This document shows positions 1 to 6,335 of a DNA stretch of 6,761 bases, piece by piece. Made by a program: the position numbers and the translations under genes. A model generated the notes under the pieces. It was not told the origin of the DNA and did no database searches. It saw only the letters and a program-made list of their open reading frames with translations. Every line of letters begins with the position of its first letter. Position 1 is the stretch's first letter. This DNA comes from an uncultured Rhodanobacteraceae bacterium (GTDB taxonomy: Bacteria > Pseudomonadota > Gammaproteobacteria > Xanthomonadales > Rhodanobacteraceae). The stretch covers positions 1-6,761 of the forward strand of contig CAJXGK010000100.1 in the NCBI GenBank assembly GCA_913053815.1, in the 5' to 3' direction.

Positions 1-327
1 AAGGCGTTGCGGTGGCTGATTAAGTATTCGCCACTGCAGAACGTACGCCACGGCAACTGCTACCCCCCGACGATTATCACCACCTCCGACCACGATGATC
101 GGGTGGTGCCTAGTCTTTCGTACAAGTTCGCTGCGGCGCTGCAGCATGTGCAGAGATGTTCCAACCCGATTCTGCTGCGCGTGGCTAGGCAGACCAGCCA
201 CAATTACATGCCGACCAACAAACGCATCGCCCGTGCGGCGGATATTCTGGCTTTTATGGCGCACAATCTGGGGGCCCGACCTTCGGCCCATTACGATGAC
301 AAGAAGTCCACCGCAAACAGCCGGTAG
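1..327 (+). CDS. Prolyl oligopeptidase family (S9A) serine peptidase, C-terminal fragment
   Basis: This is the last ~108 residues of an alpha/beta-hydrolase peptidase of the prolyl oligopeptidase family; the reading frame is open to the left edge, so the start, the beta-propeller and the nucleophile Ser lie outside the window. The fragment carries the family's hallmark block (SPLQNVR, then YPPTIITTSDHDDRVVP, then the YKFAAALQ helix). The Asp of the triad is in the HDDR motif (codon at 94-96), followed by the substrate-contacting Arg. The His of the triad is most likely in TSHNY (codon 199-201). The closing helix, ending in ADILAFMAHNLG, is typical. Family members cut short peptides after proline. 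One oddity is that the residue after the catalytic His is Asn, where Gly is usual. It ends at TAG 325-327, convergent with ndh. Location in the cell cannot be judged because the N-terminus is missing. Confidence 0.9.
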   Translation, partial: KALRWLIKYSPLQNVRHGNCYPPTIITTSDHDDRVVPSLSYKFAAALQHVQRCSNPILLRVARQTSHNYMPTNKRIARAADILAFMAHNLGARPSAHYDDKKSTANSR

Positions 328-422
328 GTACCCCAATCAGGCTTTCCGAGGGGGCTGTCAAAGCTGCTTCGGAGAGTCAGGGTTGTGCTGTAACGTGAAC
401 CCGCCCCATTCAGGGCGTATGA

Positions 423-1742
423 TCAATGCAGCTTAATTTGCGGGTTGACGGATCGGCGCAGCAGATTGGCCAAGCTTAGTGCGCTGGTGCGCATCCAGCC
501 ATGCAGTGCTACCTGATGCATCTTATAAAGCGACAGGTAGACCATACGGGCGATCCAGCCCGAGACGCGGACCTTGCCAGTGATTCGGCCCATCAGATTG
601 CCGACCGTACTGTAGTGTCCCAGCGTCACCAATGAACCGTAGTCATGGTAAACGTATTGTCCTTTTGCTGGGCGCCCATGAATCCGTCGCTCGATCGCTT
701 GAGCGACAAACTGGGCTTCCTGGTGAGCCGCCTGGGCTCGCGGTGGCACCCATTCCCCATGGTCACCCAGTGGGCAGGCTGCGCAATCGCCAATAGCATA
801 GATATTCTTATCTACTGTTGTCAGAAGATCTTTACCAACCTTGAGTTGATGGACCCGGTTGGTTTCTAGGCTATCCAGATCGGCCAGGCAGTCAGGCCCG
901 CGAATCCCGGCTGCCCAGACCTTGATGGTAGCGGGAAGGAAGGTATCGGTTGAGGTTTGTATGCCGGATTCGGTCACTTCGGTCACGCGGCAGTCGGTGA
1001 GTACGCATACACCTAGTGACTCGAGTTCAGCACTTACCTCGATACTCATGCACTCGGGCAAAGCCGGAAGAATACGTGGTCCGGCTTCCAGCAGATTAAT
1101 ACGGATATGCTGCTCGGGGATCAACGCATCCAATCCATACTGGCTAAGTTGCCGGGTGACATGGTGCAGTTGCGCGGCCAGTTCAACGCCTGTAGCCCCA
1201 GCGCCGACGATAGCAACATCGAGGGTGCGGTCGATAGGTTCTTGGAGACATTTGCCGGTGCTGCGGAACAGCAGCATTTCCAGCAGACGACGCTGAAATT
1301 GCTCAGCCTCAGAAAAACTGTCAAGAAACCAGCAATGCTCGGCGACACCGGGAATACCGAAGTCGTTGGATACGCTGCCGACGGCGATCACCAAGGTGTC
1401 ATAGGAAAAGCTCCGGCGTGGAATGATCTTCTTATCGAACTCATTAGACGTTGGGGCTAGCCAGACAACCTGCTGTTCACGGTCGATGCTTTCCAGTCTG
1501 CCGATACGAAATCGCAGATGATGCTTGCGGGCATGAGCAAGCAAGCTCAGGGCATGCTCCGCAGGGTCGATGGTGCCGGCCGCGACTTCGTGCAGCAAAG
1601 GCTTCCATAAGTGTCTGCGTTGGGCGTCGAGCATCGTGATGGTCGCCTGATTGCGACGGCCCAAACGATCACCCAGACGGGTGGCCAGTTCTAGACCGCC
1701 GGCGCCTGCCCCTACGACTACGATGCGATGAAGCTTGGACAT
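423..1742 (-). CDS. ndh: Type II NADH:quinone oxidoreductase (NDH-2)
   Basis: A complete 439-residue single-subunit flavoprotein that oxidises NADH and reduces membrane quinone without pumping protons, on the cytoplasmic face of the inner membrane. The FAD-binding Rossmann motif GAGAGGLE is at residues 11-18 and the NADH-binding motif GAGATGVE at 180-187. HLWKPLLHE lies at 44-52, the FAD-contacting IGDC at 317-320, and the quinone-site motif VPPRAQAAHQ at 332-341. The C-terminal region (about 395-425) is hydrophobic to amphipathic, and the end NPQIKLH resembles the PRLKLH end of E. coli Ndh as I recall it. The length matches E. coli Ndh (434 residues). The ATG start places the Rossmann strand at residue 7, as expected, with an AAGAGGA Shine-Dalgarno 10 nt upstream. 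It is transcribed alone, divergent from the tricorn gene and convergent with the S9A gene. No transmembrane helix is needed for this family. Confidence 0.96.
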   Translation of the reverse strand: MSKLHRIVVVGAGAGGLELATRLGDRLGRRNQATITMLDAQRRHLWKPLLHEVAAGTIDPAEHALSLLAHARKHHLRFRIGRLESIDREQQVVWLAPTSNEFDKKIIPRRSFSYDTLVIAVGSVSNDFGIPGVAEHCWFLDSFSEAEQFQRRLLEMLLFRSTGKCLQEPIDRTLDVAIVGAGATGVELAAQLHHVTRQLSQYGLDALIPEQHIRINLLEAGPRILPALPECMSIEVSAELESLGVCVLTDCRVTEVTESGIQTSTDTFLPATIKVWAAGIRGPDCLADLDSLETNRVHQLKVGKDLLTTVDKNIYAIGDCAACPLGDHGEWVPPRAQAAHQEAQFVAQAIERRIHGRPAKGQYVYHDYGSLVTLGHYSTVGNLMGRITGKVRVSGWIARMVYLSLYKMHQVALHGWMRTSALSLANLLRRSVNPQIKLH

Positions 1743-1752
1743 GATACAAGAT

Positions 1753-1759
1753 TCCTCTT
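1753..1759 (-). promoter_or_regulatory. Ribosome binding site of ndh
   Basis: On the minus strand this reads AAGAGGA, a good Shine-Dalgarno match, 10 nt before the ATG of ndh. It supports the chosen start, and no competing in-frame start with a better site is seen. Confidence 0.7.
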
Positions 1760-1764
1760 GGTAC

Positions 1765-1792
1765 CTGATATTAACTGATTGTGATGTAACAA
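1765..1792 (-). promoter_or_regulatory. Possible ndh promoter overlapping a small palindrome
   Basis: On the minus strand, TTGTTA (1787-1792, four of six to TTGACA) is followed after 16 bp by TATCAG (1765-1770, four of six to TATAAT). The -35 is one arm of the imperfect palindrome TTGTGA-TG-TAACAA at 1779-1792, so a repressor could sit there. A weakness is that the predicted start of transcription would fall on or next to the Shine-Dalgarno, leaving almost no leader. The true promoter may therefore lie further upstream. Confidence 0.2.
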
Positions 1793-1957
1793 GTTTGTGC
1801 AGACTGGTAACACTTATTCCAATGTGGCGAACTTGGCAAAAATTTCTAAGGGTGATGGATGGGTATCGGGCCCTTCACAGGCCCGCGCATATCAATCCCC
1901 GCACCGCTCGCAGTCCCTGGTTTGGTCGATTGCGATGGCCCTGATTACCCGTGACGA

Positions 1958-1986
1958 ATGGCATGGTTTTTTTACGATTTTGTAAT
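1958..1986 (+). promoter_or_regulatory. Candidate sigma-70 promoter of the tricorn protease gene
   Basis: ATGGCA (1958-1963, four of six to TTGACA) and TGTAAT (1981-1986, five of six to TATAAT) are separated by an ideal 17-bp, T-rich spacer. Transcription would begin near 1993 and give a leader of about 105 nt containing the direct repeat at 2040-2077. An overlapping alternative uses GTGACG (1951-1956) and TACGAT (1973-1978) with 16 bp between. This rests on consensus matching only. Confidence 0.35.
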
Positions 1987-2039
1987 CCTGCCCATCCATG
2001 GGAACCGCGTCGCCTTTCGATGGTCTGAAAGTTGGCTCG

Positions 2040-2077
2040 GTGCGCACTTCTGGTTTAGGGAGTGCGCACTTCCGGTT
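2040..2077 (+). repeat. Two 16-bp direct repeats, each with an 8-bp palindrome
   Basis: The sequence GTGCGCACTTCTGGTT at 2040-2055 recurs at 2062-2077 with one change (T to C at its eleventh inner base). The copies start 22 bp apart, about two helical turns, and each begins with the perfect palindrome GTGCGCAC. They lie 21-59 bp before the tricorn start codon, downstream of the best promoter candidate. They could be paired binding sites for a regulator or a local duplication; the sequence alone does not decide. Confidence 0.6.
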
Positions 2078-2086
2078 CTGCTCATC

Positions 2087-2093
2087 AAGGAGA
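2087..2093 (+). promoter_or_regulatory. Ribosome binding site of the tricorn protease gene
   Basis: AAGGAGA with GGAG six nt from the ATG at 2099. This site decides the start. The frame stays open upstream to an ATG at 1958, but that extension would bury the signal peptide behind 47 residues that do not look like protein, and it overlaps the promoter candidate. Confidence 0.85.
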
Positions 2094-2098
2094 TAGCG

Positions 2099-5000
2099 AT
2101 GAAATTACGAAGTGTTCTCGCAGCCTGTGCCTGCCTCGCACTGAGCCTGGGGGTGAGCCGGGTTGAGGCCCAGCCTGTCGTACCACCATCCACCCGGATC
2201 GACGGCCCCGTACAGGTACTCAACAGATATCCCACCTTGCATAACAGCACCCTCGTGTTCGAGGCCGGGGGCAATCTGTGGAAGGTGAACTGGAAAGGCG
2301 GCGTAGCCACCCAGTTAACCTCGGACAGTGGCTTCGACTTTTCCCCCCATTTTTCTCCGGATGGTCGCTGGGTTGCCTTCACAGGCTGGTATGAGGGCAA
2401 TACCGATGTGTATGTCATACCCTCTGCGGGGGGAGCGGTGCACCGTCTAACCTTCCATTCCATCAACGCGAATATGGGCGGTAAACTTCGGTCGAGCCTG
2501 GATAACATCGTCCTTGGTTGGACCCCCAACGGCAAGGATGTGGTGTTTCTTTCTCGCCGCAACAGTTTCAATCCGCAGGTTATGCACGCTTATGAAGTGC
2601 CGCTTGGCGGCGGACTGCCAATCCGGATTCCCTTACCTTGGACCGGGCCGCTTTCATTCAATGCCAGCGGCACGATGGTGGCTTACAACAAGCTGGCTCG
2701 GGTGTTCCGCCCGTTTCATCGCAAGCATTATTATGCCGGTCAGGCTCAAGATATCTGGACCTACAATTTCAAGACCGGGGCCAGTCGGCAGATCACCCAC
2801 TGGAAAGGTGCTGATGCCTGGCCGATGTGGGATGGTCAGACCTTGTATTTCACCTCCGATCGCGGCCCGCACGGCGTGCAGAATCTCTGGTCATATTCAT
2901 TCAAGTCCAGGGCTTTTATCCAGCTTACCCATTTCAAGACCTATGACATCGATTGGCCCAGTCTCGGCAACGATGGCGTAGTTTTTTCCGATGGCGGCCA
3001 ACTCTATGTCTATGCCTTGCCATCCGGGCGTCTGATTCCGGTGAATACCCGGGTCCCGCTGGATGGAACGCGCCTGTTGCCACATTGGGTTAAAACCTCA
3101 AAGATGATCCGTGCTGCGGATATCGCTCCCAATGGCAAGCTTGCGGTGTTCTCCGCGCGTGGCGCGTTGTACACCGTACCGGGTAAATATGGCGATACCA
3201 TAGACCTGACCCGTAACCCGGGTGCGGATGAGCGGGCTCCGGCCTGGTCGCCGAATGGCAAGTGGATTGCCTATATTGATGATGTCGGCTCCCGTAGCGA
3301 AATCGATGTTCGCCCGGCCGCCGGCGTCGGCCCGCCGCGGGCGCTGACACATACCGGTAATCTGAGCTATCAGGGCCACATCAGCTGGAGTCCGAATAGC
3401 AAGTGGATCACCTATGTCGATTCTAATCAGATTCTCTGGTTGGAAAATGTCAAGACTCTGAAGCGCTACCCGGTAGCTCAGGATAAGTATCACGTCATCG
3501 GCAGCTTCCGGCATGTTTCCTGGGCTCCGCACAGTGGCTGGATCAGTTTCTCCAAAACGCTGCCTAACCGGATGAGTGGCCTGTTTCTGTATCGGCTCAG
3601 TGACCACAGCTTGCACCAGATCAGCCAGGGTGGCTTCAACGATGGCCAACCGGTATTTTCCAAGGATGGGAAGTATCTGTTCTTTGTCTCTTCGAGAATC
3701 GTCAATCCGGTCATGTCGGCGTTTGATTTCACCATGGCCGGTGTCGATTCTCAGGGCCTGTATGTGGCCACGTTGCGCAACAGTCTGTCTTCACCGTTTG
3801 CGCCACGCAGTGTCAGTGCGGTGAGTTCCAATACGAAGCTTGAGAAGTCCGGAAAGAAATCCGCTTCCGGCAAATCCAAACAGAAAAAGAAAGTTGCAAA
3901 ACCCATACAAATCGATCTTGAGGGACTCATGGCGCGTGCGGTTCAGGTGCCGGTCCCTGCCGCCAACTACGGCAGTCTCGCCGTAGCCAAGGGCGTGTTG
4001 TATTTCAACACTATGCCCAACCCAGTACTGGGTGGAATGATTCCCGGCGAGATGCCCACGCTGCACGCCTACAATATGGCCAAGCGCAAGGAGATCACCC
4101 TGGCCAAGGGCGTTTCCAAGTTTGCCATCTCGGCCAACGGCACCACGCTGCTGTATCCCTTGCACGGTCACTGGATGTTACGTCCTGCGACCTTCAGCAA
4201 GAGTGCTAAGGCCAAGCCGCTCAAGCTTTCACACATGCGTTTGTGGGTGCAGCCGCGTGCCGAATGGAAGACGATTTTCGGTGAAGCTTGGCGGGATGAT
4301 CGGGATTACTTCATCAATCCCAAGCTGATCGCCGCCAAATGGTCGGTGATCGGCCAGCGTTTCCGTCGCCTGCTGCCCTATGTCGCCTCTCGCCAGGATT
4401 TGAACTGGGTTATGGCCAACATGATCGGTTCACTGGGTGAGAGCCACATGTACGTCTTTGGCGGTGCCCATGCCTGGAGGAGCCCATCGAGCACCACCGC
4501 GGATCTTGGGGCGACCTTCGCCCTGAATGCCCACAGCGGCCGCTATTATCTGGCGCACATCTATCGGGGCGATAACACCATCCCCGGCTACCGTTCGCCC
4601 CTGGCCCAGCCCGGGATCAAGGTCAAGCAAGGCGATTATGTGTTGGCCATTAACGGCCATGAATTGCAGGCCCCAACCAACCCGTATTCGCTACTTATGC
4701 ATACTTTCGGCACCACGGTTCATTTGCGTTTGGCTGACAATCCTGCAGGTCTCCACGCCTGGACCATTCGGGTTCGGCCCATCGCCAATAGTGCCAAGCT
4801 GCACCTACTGGCCTGGATCCGTCACAATCGCAAGATGGTCAATCGCCTGTCTCATGGCAAGATTGGCTATGTGTACCTTGAGGACATGGAAACCACCGGG
4901 ATGCGCGAATTTGTGCGCCAGTACTACAGTCAGCTCACCAAGCCGGGGCTGATCATTGACGATCGCTGGAACCTGGGCGGATTCATCGACCCGGTGCTGT

Positions 5001-5503
5001 TCGATCGTCTGGACCGCACACTCGATGCCCTGTTCGTCAACCGGCACGGAATGACCAGTCCAACCCCCAACGCCTATCCGGGCTACATGGCCGCACTGAT
5101 CAATCGCGGCTCGGCCTCGGACGGCGACATCTTTGCCTATATGTTCAAGAAGGATCATCTTGGTCCGACCATCGGCAGTCGCACCTGGGGCGGGGTGCGA
5201 GGCTACGACAACACCTTCTCATTGCTGGACGGGGGACGTCTGGTGGTATCGGAGGATGCGATGTATGGTCTCAACTCCAAGTGGGTGGTCGAGAATATCG
5301 GGGTGCGTCCGGATATCACCGTGCATGATGAACCCGGCCAGCTCAATGCCGGCAAGGATGCGCAGATCGATACGGCAGTGAGAGTTTTGCTGAAGAAGAT
5401 CAAAACAGCACCGCGGCGTTTGGCCCCACGTCCGCCATGGATGCCGGCATTCCCCACGCAGCCGAACTATCCTCCCTGCCCGGCACAAACCACCTGCGGT
5501 TGA
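2099..5503 (+). CDS. Secreted tricorn-type protease (S41B family) with PDZ domain
   Basis: A complete 1134-residue protease related to archaeal tricorn, which cuts oligopeptides. Residues 1-24 form a Sec signal peptide with a likely cut after VEA, so the enzyme is probably periplasmic. From about 40 to 700 there are two beta-propellers with TolB-like repeats such as FSPDGRWVAF, WSPNGKWIAY and WSPNSKWITY. They are interrupted at about 577-604 by a Lys/Ser-rich linker. The helical C1 part begins near 717 (EWKTIFGEAWRDDRDYF) and ends with the catalytic pair Ser782-His783. A PDZ domain spans about 800-890 (GIKVKQGDYVLAINGHEL). The C2 part has DDRWNLGG (Gly960-Gly961), the nucleophile Ser1007 followed by Asp1008 in SDGD, and Glu1065 in VENIG. 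Every residue of the tricorn Ser-His-Ser-Glu set is therefore present and activity is expected. The tail is Pro-rich with two cysteines. The Thermoplasma enzyme is 1071 residues. The gene stands alone between its own leader and a strong terminator. Confidence 0.95.
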   Translation: MKLRSVLAACACLALSLGVSRVEAQPVVPPSTRIDGPVQVLNRYPTLHNSTLVFEAGGNLWKVNWKGGVATQLTSDSGFDFSPHFSPDGRWVAFTGWYEGNTDVYVIPSAGGAVHRLTFHSINANMGGKLRSSLDNIVLGWTPNGKDVVFLSRRNSFNPQVMHAYEVPLGGGLPIRIPLPWTGPLSFNASGTMVAYNKLARVFRPFHRKHYYAGQAQDIWTYNFKTGASRQITHWKGADAWPMWDGQTLYFTSDRGPHGVQNLWSYSFKSRAFIQLTHFKTYDIDWPSLGNDGVVFSDGGQLYVYALPSGRLIPVNTRVPLDGTRLLPHWVKTSKMIRAADIAPNGKLAVFSARGALYTVPGKYGDTIDLTRNPGADERAPAWSPNGKWIAYIDDVGSRSEIDVRPAAGVGPPRALTHTGNLSYQGHISWSPNSKWITYVDSNQILWLENVKTLKRYPVAQDKYHVIGSFRHVSWAPHSGWISFSKTLPNRMSGLFLYRLSDHSLHQISQGGFNDGQPVFSKDGKYLFFVSSRIVNPVMSAFDFTMAGVDSQGLYVATLRNSLSSPFAPRSVSAVSSNTKLEKSGKKSASGKSKQKKKVAKPIQIDLEGLMARAVQVPVPAANYGSLAVAKGVLYFNTMPNPVLGGMIPGEMPTLHAYNMAKRKEITLAKGVSKFAISANGTTLLYPLHGHWMLRPATFSKSAKAKPLKLSHMRLWVQPRAEWKTIFGEAWRDDRDYFINPKLIAAKWSVIGQRFRRLLPYVASRQDLNWVMANMIGSLGESHMYVFGGAHAWRSPSSTTADLGATFALNAHSGRYYLAHIYRGDNTIPGYRSPLAQPGIKVKQGDYVLAINGHELQAPTNPYSLLMHTFGTTVHLRLADNPAGLHAWTIRVRPIANSAKLHLLAWIRHNRKMVNRLSHGKIGYVYLEDMETTGMREFVRQYYSQLTKPGLIIDDRWNLGGFIDPVLFDRLDRTLDALFVNRHGMTSPTPNAYPGYMAALINRGSASDGDIFAYMFKKDHLGPTIGSRTWGGVRGYDNTFSLLDGGRLVVSEDAMYGLNSKWVVENIGVRPDITVHDEPGQLNAGKDAQIDTAVRVLLKKIKTAPRRLAPRPPWMPAFPTQPNYPPCPAQTTCG

Positions 5504-5529
5504 CCGGGTAAGCAACGGGAAGTCCGAGA

Positions 5530-5564
5530 GGGGCGGCACTTCGGGTGTCGCCCCTTTTCTATTA
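5530..5564 (+). terminator. Rho-independent terminator of the tricorn gene
   Basis: A 10-bp GC-rich stem (arms 5530-5539 and 5545-5554, one G-U pair, loop TTCGG) is followed directly by TTTTCTATT. It begins 27 bp after the stop codon and separates the protease gene from the heat-shock genes. Confidence 0.92.
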
Positions 5565-5689
5565 TTTGGGTGCCGTGGCGCCAAGGACTGTGAGCCGGCG
5601 CCCGGAGAACTGCTGCGAGCGGATCTGAGCCGATCGACCCGGATTTTTCACGAAGCGTGTCAAAACAGGGTTAATCGGCGAGGTTACAC

Positions 5690-5717
5690 CTTGAATGCCG
5701 GGAAATCGTCCCCAAAA
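5690..5717 (+). promoter_or_regulatory. Sigma-32 heat-shock promoter of grpE
   Basis: CTTGAAT (5690-5696), a 13-bp spacer, then CCCCAAAA (5710-5717) closely match the RpoH consensus CTTGAAA-N(11-15)-CCCCATNT. Transcription would start near 5724, giving a leader of about 30 nt with an AGGAGA ribosome binding site (5746-5751) before grpE. No CIRCE inverted repeat is present, which favours sigma-32 control over HrcA control. Confidence 0.82.
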
Positions 5718-5755
5718 AGGGAGTCAGGACGGATTTTCACGTTTCAGGAGAGTAC

Positions 5756-6289
5756 ATGACGAAGGACCCGGAATCCAAGGCCGCGGCCCAGGAAAACATC
5801 GTGCCCGAAGAAGCGGACACCCCCGAAGCCGAAGTACCTGCGGAGGCGGAGACGCTCAGGGCCGAGGCGATGGCGCATCGCGAGCGTTCGTTGCGTTTGG
5901 CCGCCGAAATGGAAAACGTACGCCGGCGTGCCGCACGCGAACTGGAGTCCGCGCACCGTTTTGCATTGGAGCGTTTCGCGGGCGAGTTGTTGCCGGTGGT
6001 CGATAGTCTGGAGCTGGCGTTGGGAGCGGCCGAAACCGTGCCCGAAGGACTCGAAATGACGCTCAAGCTCTTGCGCGATGTCTTGGTACGGCACCACATT
6101 GAAGCGGTGACTCCGGTCGAGGGCGATGCCTTCGATCCCGGTCTGCACGAAGCCATGGCCACCCAACCGAGTGCAGAGATGGCACCGGATTGCATCCTGC
6201 AGGTGGTACAGAAGGGCTATCGAATTCATGATCGCCTGTTGCGCCCGGCGCGGGTGATTGTGGCCCGGGCGTTGGATGGGAGTGCTTGA
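5756..6289 (+). CDS. grpE: GrpE, nucleotide-exchange factor of DnaK
   Basis: A complete 177-residue cytoplasmic cochaperone that releases ADP from DnaK so that substrate can be handed on. An acidic, disordered N-terminus (1-30) leads into the long dimerising coiled coil (about 31-95). This contains the conserved run from RLAAEMENVRRR to FAGELLPVVDSLELAL. The beta domain follows, with the family signature around FDPGLHEAMATQPS (126-139) and GYRIHDRLLRPARVIVAR (154-171). The length is usual for a bacterial GrpE (E. coli 197). The ATG has AGGAGA 4 nt upstream, and a start further in would remove the acidic tail only. It lies upstream of dnaK in the common proteobacterial order, with 76 bp between them. 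Its own sigma-32 promoter lies just upstream and that of dnaK overlaps its stop codon. Confidence 0.97.
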   Translation: MTKDPESKAAAQENIVPEEADTPEAEVPAEAETLRAEAMAHRERSLRLAAEMENVRRRAARELESAHRFALERFAGELLPVVDSLELALGAAETVPEGLEMTLKLLRDVLVRHHIEAVTPVEGDAFDPGLHEAMATQPSAEMAPDCILQVVQKGYRIHDRLLRPARVIVARALDGSA

Positions 6290-6313
6290 AAGCGTGCCCG
6301 GGCGACCCCACAT
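6285..6313 (+). promoter_or_regulatory. Sigma-32 heat-shock promoter of dnaK, overlapping the grpE stop
   Basis: CTTGAAA (6285-6291), a perfect RpoH -35, is followed after 14 bp by CCCCACAT (6306-6313), one or two bases from the -10 consensus. The TGA stop of grpE (6287-6289) lies inside the -35. Transcription would begin near 6320 and give dnaK a leader of about 45 nt containing GGAG (6355-6358). This would let dnaK be transcribed independently of grpE during heat shock. Confidence 0.82.
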
Positions 6314-6335
6314 AAGCGACAGTAACGGTTTTTAA

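Larger units (their letters stand above)
1743..2098. other. Divergent intergenic region between ndh and the tricorn gene
   Basis: A 356-bp region with no convincing gene; the small reading frames crossing it have no recognisable sequence and no good ribosome binding sites. It should hold both promoters. Visible structure: an imperfect 6-2-6 palindrome TTGTGA-TG-TAACAA at 1779-1792 in the ndh leader or promoter; a GC-rich inverted repeat CGGGCC-(7 nt)-GGCCCG at 1867-1885 with no T tract on either side; a candidate tricorn promoter at 1958-1986; and a direct repeat at 2040-2077. No FNR-type site (TTGAT-N4-ATCAA) was seen, although E. coli ndh is FNR-repressed. Confidence 0.7.

Noticed and set aside
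402..417. Inverted repeat CGCCC-(6 nt)-GGGCG between the S9A gene and ndh
   Set aside because: The stem has only 5 bp and no T tract on either strand, so it is not a convincing terminator, although the convergent position would suit one.
1867..1885. CGGGCC/GGCCCG hairpin in the ndh-tricorn spacer
   Set aside because: No T tract follows on either strand and neither gene ends here, so it is not a terminator; a GC-rich inverted repeat of this length can arise by chance.
1958..2098. In-frame upstream extension of the tricorn protease to an ATG at 1958
   Set aside because: The extension would precede the signal peptide, has no ribosome binding site and unusual composition, and overlaps the promoter candidate; the ATG at 2099 has AAGGAGA at good spacing.
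2120..2128. Lipobox-like LAAC at residues 7-10 of the tricorn protein
   Set aside because: It would leave only a three-residue hydrophobic core before the cysteine, too short for a lipoprotein signal; a cut after VEA at residue 24 fits better.
1972..2571. 199-codon open frame on the minus strand
   Set aside because: It lies antisense to the tricorn start, has no recognisable domain, and its composition is that expected from the opposite strand of a real gene.
3098..3649. 183-codon open frame on the minus strand
   Set aside because: It is fully inside the tricorn gene, with no known motifs; it mirrors the codon bias of the coding strand.
5565..5689. Possible extra small gene or RNA between the tricorn terminator and the grpE promoter
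   Set aside because: No reading frame with a ribosome binding site and no convincing promoter-terminator pair was seen; only short GC palindromes are present.
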